64,000 nt of DNA, taken from positions 8,644,603 through 8,708,602 of the forward strand of contig CM063112.1 of NCBI GenBank assembly GCA_031841125.1, given 5' to 3'. The notes under the pieces were generated by a model, which saw nothing but the letters and a program-made list of their open reading frames with translations, had not been told where the DNA came from and made no database searches. Made by a program: the position numbers and the translations under genes. Origin of the DNA: Acanthococcus lagerstroemiae (Eukaryota > Arthropoda > Insecta > Hemiptera > Eriococcidae). Shown piece by piece: positions 55,876 through 64,000 of the stretch (position 1 is the first letter of the stretch; every line of letters starts with the position of its first letter).

Positions 55876-56978
55876 AGAATTGTTCGATTTCAAAAAATTT
55901 TGGCTTGTTGGTTTTTAAACCAAAAGAAGTAAGTTTAGCCACTGGAAGCAAAATAATTCAAAAATCGCCTAAATTTCGGATCACCATACTGCATAGCAGC
56001 CGGTTCAAGAGACCTTTTCAGCTCGTCTTCGATTCGGTTTCATTCGTTCTCCATCGTGCAGAAAAACTCCCTGTCATGAAAACATGTTCAAGAGACCCAT
56101 CAAATGTGACACCGCACATGTCGCATTGTCGTCCATTATTCACGCTCATCTTATGTCTGCCAACAACACCGGGCTAATTACATAATATTTATCCAGCTAA
56201 TGGGCCCGCGCAGTTCTCCGTTTACTGTGTAATCGATTTTGTGAATGAATAAAAAGAAGAAAAAACACCGGGTTAATTATGCGCGCTTAATTAAATCCTT
56301 AAATAAGAAAAGAGGGAGACGGTGAGAGGAAATTCATTATTCACGCTTTCTTAATTAAGTATCCGTTGGAGAGGAAAATAGGAGATAATGAAGAATATTT
56401 TATTCGATTCTTCGCATAACGTCGTCCGTACCGGAATTTAAAAATCTATCTACGAAAAAATTTCATAACGCCTTAATCCGCCGGCGCATTATCAGACAAT
56501 TTGCCGTCGTATTGATGGCGAAAAAACTACTTATAGTCGTGGAAATGCGATTGCAGAATTATTATGACGACGAACTGCATTCCAGCCATGAAGTCGTGCA
56601 GAACGAGATTGTTCGGGTAAAGAGGGGATTTTTTTTTTTTCAATTCGATACTGAATAAATTTGCTCTGGTGTTCGATTCACGACTTCCAGGAAAACTGAA
56701 TGTAGATCCGATTTGAATACTTTCGTTGGTAAGATTTTCCGAGCGGAACTTACTAACCAGTGGTATTTGTGTGAATGACGGGGAAACATACCTAGTCATC
56801 TGGAAACGTGATCTCGATTATGACGGAATAGAACACAGCCTCACAATTAGGTAAATCCACTAACTCCTGAGTGAAATTGTTACAAACTACTCCTCTGATG
56901 AGCAGGAAAACCTACATTAAGGTCGACTGTAATGAGTTTACTCTTCTTTCGAGGTTGTCGTAAGGTAAACGAGAAGGT
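55876..56978. other. Intergenic, no gene recognised
   Basis: AT-rich with many TTAATTA words at 56,160-56,470. No coding or repeat family identified. Confidence 0.4.
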
Positions 56979-57149
56979 TGTGTCTATTTGTCGGTACATA
57001 CCTACAAATAAGAAGCTGTCTGTCGGTATATACCTGCGAGTAAGAAGGTATCTGTCGGTACATGTACCTCTGAATAAAAAGCCAAATCTGTCGGTATATT
57101 ATGAATTATTTACAGCAAAAGAGTTAATCGTCAGTAAGCTCCAACTTTA

Positions 57150-57405
57150 TTAATGGAGAATTTATTTACGCGCCACAATCAGGGCAACCGTCAGCGATCT
57201 CGGAGAGACAATGGATATGAATTCGGTTCAGGCAGCAATCAGTTTTCGTGAAATTTGATATGAATGGTAAAGCGCATACAGGGCAAAGCTCGGCGTCACA
57301 TTTGCGTTTCTTCCAAGGAAGATGAGTTGTAGGCTGAGAATTTGAGCGTTTTGCACGAACCCTGTCTGCTGTACTTCTATTGAATGAACACAGCTGACAA
57401 ACAGC
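57150..57405 (-). pseudogene. Inverted copy of the zinc-finger C-terminus
   Basis: On the minus strand this reads CQLCSFNRSTADRV, LPWKKRKCDAELCPVCALPF, TKTDCCLNRIHIHCLSEI, then ADGCPDCGA and a stop: a C-x2-C...CC...H-x2-C...C-x2-C cysteine array. The plus-strand partner has lost one base in GAGATCGCTGACGG, which replaces the last CPDC by VTVALIVARK, so this inverted copy is the better preserved C-terminus. Confidence 0.7.
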
Positions 57406-57479
57406 TCTCGCCGTGCTGAAATCAGGCTTCTCGAACGCTACAATTCTGTTATGTAACTTTCCATGTCATTAAGTATTAC

Positions 57480-58222
57480 CTTAAGAACCTTAGTGCTACG
57501 GCTTCAGCAACTGTCGAACTGAAGAGTACTCTAATGGACCACTTTGAAGCCGCGATGTATGCACACTCTGCAGAAAGTTGTGCAGAAAAGAAGCATAGCT
57601 TTTTGAAGGCTGCGGAAGGTATTCTAGTACGTGTGAATAAAAAGTACATAGGACTTGAAGAGCAGTTTATTAACAACTGGGACACTTGCAAAGAAATGTG
57701 GGTAGCATACTTTTGACAACATCTCTCCACATTGGGAGACAATACTAACAATCGAGTAGAAAGGTCCTTTTGGACTCTCAAACAGAGTATTCAGGCGAGA
57801 TTTCCTACCCTTCCGGCGACTGAGCGAAGTGTTATTCTCCCATCACTGAACTTCCATCGAAGTCTCTTTCAACCGAGTCTCTTTCAACATCACCTCCTTC
57901 GACCTTGCCTTCTCAAGTTCAAAGTAAGTTTAACTTGCAGTTCAAACGAAAACTGAAAGCCAGAGGTAGACCTAAGCGAGCTGTTTGTCAGCTGTGTTCA
58001 TTCAATAGAAGTTCAGCAGACAGGGTTTCTGCAAAATGCTCAAATTCTCAGTATACAACTCATCTTCCTTGGAAGAAACGCAAATGTGACGCCGAGCTTT
58101 GCCCTGTATGCGCTTTACCACTCACATCAAATTTCATGAAAACTGATTGCTGCCTGAACCGAATTCATATCCATTGTCTCTCCGAGATCGTGACGGTTGC
58201 TCTGATTGTGGCGCGTAAATAA
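57480..58222 (+). pseudogene. MULE-like transposase C-terminal remnant plus zinc-finger end
   Basis: The frame from 57,534 reads FEAAMYAHSAESCAEKKHSF, CKEMWVAYF, a TGA at 57,714-57,716, then in the same frame HLSTLGDNTNNRVERSFWTL-KQSI. The LxGDNTNNRxExxFxxLK motif is the end of the transposase-like region in MULE/ZSWIM-type proteins (family knowledge). A frameshift near 57,930 leads to the zinc-finger segment ending at 58,222. The catalytic DDE part is absent. Confidence 0.65.
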
Positions 58223-58279
58223 ATTCTCCATTATTCTCCATTAATAAAGTTGGAACTTACTGACAATTAACTCTTTTGC

Positions 58280-58552
58280 TGTAAATAATTCATAATATAC
58301 CGACAGATTTGGCTTTTTATTCAGAGGTACATGTACCGACAGATAGCTTCTTACTCGTAGGTATACTATACCAACAGATAACTTCTTATTTGTAGGTATA
58401 TACCGACAGATAGCTTCTTGCTCGTAGGTACATATACCGACAGATAGTTTCTTACTCGTAGGTACATATACCAACAGATAACTTCTTACTCGTAGGTACA
58501 TATACCAACAGATAGCTTCTTATTCGTAGGTATATACCGACAAATAGACACA
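58280..58552 (-). repeat. ~34-bp minisatellite in the right arm
   Basis: About seven units of TACCGACAGATAGCTTCTTA + CTCGTAGGTA-type sequence with small length changes. The left arm has about three units in opposite orientation (56,990-57,095). Confidence 0.85.
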
Positions 58553-59009
58553 TCAAAAAATAAAACGAAGTAAGCGATGTATACAGGAAAATGTAGAAGT
58601 CGTAAAAATTGTTGGTCAAGAATTTATATAGCAGAAACGGAATCGATTTTGCCATGACGTTAGACGACGGAGACGAATTAGAAACGTAACAATTGTTTTC
58701 TAAATTGCAATTCGAATTTTCCGCGATCACATCGAGGTCACCATTTTGTAGCTGCTCCGAACGTGCTACATCAGCATTGACGTAGAATAGAAAAACAATC
58801 TACCGCAATTTATACATACACTCGTAGGTCCCTTTTTAACATCCTCGCGATAAGTATCTTAACTATATATTCAATAGCAGGCTCCAAAATGCGATTTCGT
58901 ATTTGCTGTTGATAATATTCACACTTATGTTTGACTGCTTTTTCTCAATTCGCTGGATAATATTGCAATTTACCTTTTTGATTCGTCTTAAAATATTCAC
59001 GCTTTTTCT

Positions 59010-59430
59010 AGATAAATTTGTAGTTCTGTTGTAGTATTTCTCCTCGATGCTTCTTGTAATATATACGAGTCTACGTCTGGCGTTCTAATCTACATTTACA
59101 AACTCTCTGTGCATCATGTAGTAAGGTTTTCATCCTGTACTTATCCACTAGCAATTGCTCATCTGGTACTTGCCTATTTGCTACTTGTTCATCTTGTTCA
59201 TTTGCTCGCACATTTCCTCAATCGCCGCCGAGGGGAACGTCGTTGTTTCTTCTTCAGGTGGAGACAGCTGGAACAATTGATCGAAACCTACCACAGAATA
59301 CCAAAATTACCATTAATACTTTTACCATTTTTTTGATAATTCACATCGCATTATTCCTTGGAGAATTTACTGAAGAGTACCACAGAAATAGATATCCCCA
59401 AAGGAACATATTTCACTTGATCCGGATTTG
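59010..59430. repeat. Dispersed duplication, copy 2 (with 37,165-37,480)
   Basis: Colinear with 37,165-37,480. On the minus strand, after a YAG at 59,288-59,290, it contains a frame reading SPPEEETTTFPSAAIEE and ending MNKMNK-stop near 59,184, related to the second candidate exon at 37 kb. Confidence 0.65.
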
Positions 59431-59717
59431 ATCAGAATTCAAAATACAGCCCAGAGGGCAACAAGCTATTGGCTCACTACAAATTGTACTCGACGTTCCT
59501 CAACCAAGATTCTCTTGGGAAATTCTTAGTCTTTTGTTCGCACTGTGAAGCACCCATTGTAACGTCCACTTCTAATTCAGTCAACTTCCAAAATATTTTG
59601 CAGACGTACAATCAATATACGAATAAAATCAAAGTTTAACATGTTTCCTGCTCTATTTCCGATTATAGTAATCGAGCGAGGAAGCCGGTTTGCCGGTCGT
59701 TGCAAGTACACTGATGC

Positions 59718-59810
59718 TGGATTTACATTCAAGTCGGCGACATGTCGCGGACAAACTTTTCAGTGTTAAAAGTGTGTCCGCGACATGTCGCCGACTCGAA
59801 TGTAAATCCA
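59718..59810. mobile_element. 93-bp near-perfect hairpin (miniature fold-back element)
   Basis: The arms 59,718-59,759 and 59,769-59,810 match at 40 of 42 positions; the left arm starts TGGATTTACATTCAAGTCGG and includes the self-palindromic GCGACATGTCGC. The loop is 9 bases. No target duplication is visible. Confidence 0.85.
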
Positions 59811-60398
59811 CATTGATTTTTATCATTTCTGCGTGCAAGCCTATCCAGTGAAACTGGCACGAGCAGGAGCCAATTCGGGTAATACCAAAAGGGCTAATTC
59901 TTTCGTTCGGGAGCGGATTCGGGTTCTGCCAAAAAACCTTGTAAATAAGAAATACGAAAGTATTCAGCTGTCGCTCGATCCCTCAGCATTTTTTGGTTTC
60001 GAAAAAATTTTGGCTGGTATGATGTGCAACTTCTTGCAAAGTCGGACTACTCTGATAGTGGTACATATAATTTAGTTGATACAGAAACTTCCGGAGCTAC
60101 ATTTTCCTGAAATTCAGTCAGAGCTCAAGGAACAGAATCTCAAGTGATTGAAGGCTTCAGCTTCATCAGTTGTATGAGAGGTCCCCGGCTCTGAAAGGGT
60201 GAATCACTTCGACTTTCTACATTGAACTGTGTCTGAATCGAGGGAAATGAAATGCACTCTAGAGACTACGGTCGGGTACTAGTCAAGAGTACCCTCAATC
60301 ATCCCTTTCCGTGAAATTTGCTCTTGCACATTGTCCAGTACTACCTCGGCGTCTCCTTGAGTCGCGGTTATCATTAACGCCGTTCTCGTTCGTTTCAG
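59811..60398. other. Region before the candidate exon, no gene recognised
   Basis: The frame at 59,833-60,075 has no motif. The end of the interval becomes GC-richer and finishes in a pyrimidine-rich splice acceptor. Confidence 0.35.
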
Positions 60399-60577
60399 AT
60401 GCCGCGCCGAATGCGAGAATCATGCGCCAGAACCGGACGGTGAGTTGGAGCCGCCGGAGTGCTCTGCGGTCGACCTGCGAAACGGCGTAACCGGAAGAAG
60501 AATGCGAATTCGAGTAAACGGTTCCGGGACAAATGAAGAATCATTGTCGTCTTCCTCCAATACCGAAGTCAGTGCGG
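60399..60577 (+). CDS. Candidate internal coding exon of an unknown gene
   Basis: GTTCTCGTTCGTTTCAG precedes and GTAAGT follows a 179-nt segment that is open in one frame for 59 codons (phase 2 in, 1 out). Residues include CRAECENHAPEPDGELEPPE, SAVDLRNGVTGRRMRIRVNG and a Ser-rich ESLSSSSNTEVSAG. The ATG at its first base is out of this frame and soon meets TGA. GC-rich codon use sets it apart from the surrounding AT-rich DNA. Composition (acidic, then basic, then Ser-rich) suggests a disordered region of a regulatory protein. I do not recognise the family. Neighbouring exons were not found. Confidence 0.5.
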
Positions 60578-61272
60578 GTAAGTGATCATCCAACGAGGAA
60601 CACCAGCGAGCTCATCGGCCCGGCCTGGTGCGGTGCGGTGCCGTGGTGCTGAGCCGCACCGGTGTCATTGTTCGTGTGATTCATTTTCGAAGTCTCTTCG
60701 CGCTGCGGTTTCCCATTAACGCGTAATGATTCATTTTAGAGGATAATTCTCACTCAGCCGATGCGATGTTTGCCTTTCGTCTCTTCGATTTTAATGCGCC
60801 GACTGTCGGGGTTTGAATTATCGCGTGTCCTTGGCCGCGTACAATGCCTGTGTAGCCTCGCAGGCCAACAACGTGTAGACAAAAGAGGACCGGTTGCGAT
60901 GCGCCGGTGAAAATTCCCGGTTACTCGGCGCGGTCGCATCGGTATATAATTGCGGTGAAATTGATTTGTCGCCGCATTGTCGCAGCGATTTCATACAGTG
61001 AGGGGGGTGTTCCATTGTGGCTGTGGTTGCCCTCGGGTGTGTCGTGGGAGCTTGGCCGGAGTTGGGAGCGTGAAAGTTGCGTGATTTGGCTGAGGCGTGC
61101 GAAGTGGACGCGATGGCGATCGGAGACCCCTCGAGTACGTGGAAAGTCTCCGTCTTGCCTGGAACGTAATTGGCGGCTTCGTTTGCTCGGTTACAGACTC
61201 AGGCAAGTTCATTCGTTCGATGTTCATTTTTCCAACGAACTGAACAGAGGGACGGGTTCTGGTTTCTGAAGT
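60578..61272. other. GC-rich stretch downstream of the candidate exon
   Basis: CG-rich sequence continues to ~61,240 (GGTGCGGTGCGGTGCCGTGG at 60,627 is a short tandem). Frames on both strands are likely compositional; none has a motif. Confidence 0.35.
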
Positions 61273-62370
61273 GAACGGTGAACTGAACGTTGTTCATTTC
61301 AAATGTTCGTATCATGTCCTCGTAAAGGGATCAATTGAAAGTGTGATTTTTGGTTGTTTGTCGAGGACATTTATGATAATGCAAGCTGCAACTTGAAACT
61401 TGCCAGGCAGACACCAACTGCTACCTGCGAACTGCACATTTCTTTTGCACATATGGTAATGATTACTTTCTGGCAAAGGAAAGAACAGAAAATGGCGTAG
61501 TTACTGATATACAGACAGGGTATCCAGTTCTGGAAAGGTCAGGGATTTTAGGAAATATTTCTGGAAATAGCATAATGCATGTAAGAGCAGTGGCGTATCT
61601 AGGATGAAATCATGTGGGGTTTAACTTTTGATTTTGAAAGTATTCCTTAAAAAAATAAAAAAAATAAATTTAAAAAAAATGAAGTGTTCAATAAGCATAT
61701 TTTTGATATATTTTTAGAACTTTTTTTGGCCATGTGGGGGGTTTAACCTGGACCCCCCCCCTTAAATACGTCACTGTGTAAGAGAGCTTCCAAAAGTGTA
61801 CTTTCATGTGTTGTCCATTGAGGTGGTTGAATCCGAAACAAAGCCAATTAATTGAGTTTGTTTGATTCTTGTATCTTAGTTTTGTTTTTATGTTTTTATT
61901 CTTCGTAATAAAGTTGCATAAATTTAAATATTGCGCACATCTTTCACGTGCCCTGAATTAAATTCATTTAGTCACTTTTCGGACCGCTCGGAAACGTATT
62001 TCGGAAAGTTAGAGAAAGGCCTAAAAAAAAACTGGGCACTCTGCACTGGGTAATTCACAAATTTTTTCAGAAATGAATAATGAACTGAACGTTGTTTATT
62101 TCGACTGAAGTGAACCGAAATACAGGCGTTCATTTCAGTTAATTTAAACCATTCCTTTATGTCCTAAAAAAGGGAACTATTGAAAAAGTGATTTTAGGTT
62201 GTATTTCGAGGACATTTATTAGAGTGCTGCAAGCTGCAACTTGAAACTTGCAAGACAAACTCCAAATGCTACCTGCAAACTGCATATTTATTTTACAATT
62301 TGTCAGGATAATGATCAGGCAATGCTCACTTTCTCGCAATCGAATGCACAGAAAATGGCGTAGTTATTGA
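61273..62370 (+). repeat. Direct duplication ~815 bp apart
   Basis: TGAACTGAACGTTGTT, TTATGTCCT-like, GAGGACATTTAT, GCAAGCTGCAACTTGAAACT, TGCTACCTGC-AACTGCA, then CAGAAAATGGCGTAGTTA occur in the same order at 61,268-61,507 and 62,082-62,370. The first half is followed by a hAT MITE. It has no coding content. Confidence 0.75.
61588..61776. mobile_element. hAT-type MITE (CAGTGGCGTA family), 189 bp, perfect TSD
   Basis: Begins CAGTGGCGTATCTAGG and ends TTAAATACGTCACTG. The flanks TGTAAGAG (61,580-61,587 and 61,777-61,784) are a perfect 8-bp target duplication. It has a C-run near its right end. Confidence 0.9.
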
Positions 62371-64000
62371 TCCGAGTTTGTCTCTCGACAATTAAGTTGT
62401 GCGGCGATCCTTTCCTCTCAAATTTACATTTCTGTATAAATCGTCTAGTCGTCCTGCCTGATCACTTTCTGCGGTCTAACAAACGTCTTCTGTCTCCTGT
62501 ATTCCTGCATTTCCGGTACGTAATATTTTCAAACCCACCATCTTCTTCTTGTTTTTCTTATAACTCGCTCTCCATTTTCTCCCTCGATCGGCGCAGGTAG
62601 GACATCCAGTTTTAGTTCAGTCACAGTTTATATTCAGCATTCACAAAGATCTGTTCATTCTGTCGGTCAGTTAATACACTCGCTTTTTCTGCTCCCTTTT
62701 TTTTTCTTCTTTAATTTGTAATGCCCTCGCTGCGGTCTGCAGTTTAGCCAGGTGATAAGAAGAGTCGCCAAAGTGGCGATTTTTGAACCCTGCTGGGCGA
62801 CTGAAAATGGTTGAAGGCGACGGCGAGTGGCGAATGTTGAGTTCCTTTTCCGTCTCAAAAGAAATCAACGGCTCTCAGCTCTCTGGATCTCGGAAATAGT
62901 TCAAATAAAGTACTTTTTCTGGTCTCAAATTCTTGAAGTGGCTCTTGGCTCTTCCGATATCTGAAATTTATGCCAGCACAACCGTTCTGAGAAAAAAGAC
63001 CTAAAACTACATGTAAATTAGGTTCTTTTTTCAGGTTTCATTGTGGTCAGTGGACAAAGAAAATTGCAGTGGCGAAAAGTGGCGATTTTTATGTTTCAAC
63101 GTTGACAACCTGCTTTCCAAGATTACTGGCAACACTGGTGGTCCGGCCTGAACATTCCTCGTACGAAACCCTGAAAAAGCCGCAGTTGTGACAGTTGAGT
63201 TGCGAATGGAAGTATTCGTTTTGGGACTTGAACCTAAGTTGCATGTGTTGGCAGCCCTGTCCGTATGTTCATTGTACCCTTATCACTTTGGGGTGACCAA
63301 AGACCAATTGATCACCACAAACTGATAACAATACCCATAAAACGTTTGCTTATGGTAGCGGTACCTACGTGTGGTTTAAACCCCAATTTACCCCCGTCAT
63401 TATACAACCGGTTCATTATCCGTAGTATTTCTGCGTACTTAGCTAATGGCGTCTGAAGAGGAAACATCATCAATCTGACTGATACGACGTCACCAGGGGA
63501 TGGAAGTGCTACTGTTTTTAGTAACTTTATTTGGTATTGTTCCCTTCGTTAGTCTCATGAATTCGCAAGTGAGTTCTCGTTTTCATAATTTGTACCAATG
63601 TCTATGGCCTGCTCTGGCGAGTGTCTCACGCACTATTCGGGTTCAGGTGTTGCATGACGTACCATCCACTTGCTATTGTAAAACTAGTCCATTACTATCC
63701 GTAGTATTTTTGCGTACTCTGCTGATGGCGTCTGAAGAGGAAAAATGAGAACAGAAAAAGGAAAGGTTGGATTCCGCATGAAGTATGGTAATCGCGAAGA
63801 ACTGGTTTACGTTCGGTCTTCGTCGTTCGTATGAGTAAAATTGACCGATACCGTGCAAACCATTTTCTCCAGTCTGGCGCATCTTTTTTTTCTTTTTCTT
63901 TTTTTCTTAATTTAAAAAAAAATTATTTTTTTTTTGTTTATGTAACCACGTCATTCCCATTTCGTAATTTCATCGTATGAACGGTTTATAGGCCATATTC
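62371..64000. other. Terminal stretch, short direct repeat, no gene recognised
   Basis: ATCCGTAGTATTTCTGCGTA with CTGATGGCGTCTGAAGAGGA-type continuation occurs at 63,417-63,464 and again at 63,697-63,742. AGTGGCGATTTTT occurs at 62,773 and 63,078. No gene or transposon ends could be supported. Confidence 0.4.

Larger units (their letters stand above)
56979..58552. mobile_element. Fold-back DNA transposon (MULE-like) with tandem-repeat arms
   Basis: The ends TGTGTCTATTTGTCGGTACA (56,979) and, inverted, TGTGTCTATTTGTCGGTATA (ending 58,552) open long inverted arms (56,979-57,405 and ~57,975-58,552). Each arm has an outer array of ~34-bp units (CGACAGATAGCTTCTTACTC followed by GTAGGTATATA): about three units left, about seven right. 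An inner part encodes a C-terminal zinc-finger segment, so two copies of that coding end face each other. Between them is a transposase C-terminal remnant. No target duplication was found. Confidence 0.8.

Noticed and set aside
58280..58552. CRISPR-like ~34-bp repeats
   Set aside because: Repeats are contiguous without spacers and mirrored in the opposite arm of a transposon.

Overview
The window looks like nuclear DNA of an insect. It is AT-rich, its genes have short exons with GTAAGT/CAG-type introns, there is a tandem cluster of secreted NPC2/ML-domain genes, and the rest is heavily loaded with degenerate non-LTR retrotransposons, MITEs and minisatellites. The recurrent TAGGTACCT-type words and the mix of transposons suggest a hemipteran (whitefly, aphid or mealybug type). 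That is inference from composition, not a species identification.

Layout. 1-16 kb holds three tandem NPC2-like lipid-carrier genes on the plus strand. The first is present only as its last two exons; the second and third are complete four-exon genes. A ~145-bp tandem array lies between genes 1 and 2, and a LINE fragment sits in an intron of gene 2. Genes 2 and 3 share upstream and downstream flanks, so the duplicated unit is several kilobases long. 15,966-19,929 is an apparently intact 3.96-kb DNA transposon in the 3' flank of gene 3. It has 27-bp terminal inverted repeats, a single 870-codon open frame with DDE-like signatures, and eight copies of a 13-14 bp subterminal motif. This is the best candidate for an undescribed system here.

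20-32 kb contains a fold-back MITE, a hAT-type MITE, an internally deleted tRNA-Ser copy, a 2-kb degenerate GAGTCTTGA-type array, and a decayed EN-RT LINE that carries its own MITE. 33.6-41.3 kb is a nest of four LINE pieces from three families, including a GC-rich R1-like element that has kept its 5' half and lost its RT. 42-43.3 kb is a CpG-rich island without a recognisable gene. 44.3-48.6 kb is a large satellite whose two halves run in opposite directions, interrupted by a hAT MITE with perfect 8-bp target duplications. 48.7-49.6 kb is another LINE piece with a nested hAT MITE.

51.8-53.75 kb is a second DNA transposon with ~340-bp inverted repeats around a broken CXC-domain protein gene. 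57.0-58.55 kb is a third, a fold-back element whose arms contain ~34-bp tandem repeats and two opposed copies of a zinc-finger coding end. 59-64 kb has short duplications, a near-perfect 42-bp-arm hairpin, one good unassigned coding exon (60,399-60,577) and another hAT MITE.

Functionally, the only host genes supported with confidence are the NPC2-like ones. Almost everything else recognisable is mobile DNA in different states of decay, nested so that relative ages can be read.
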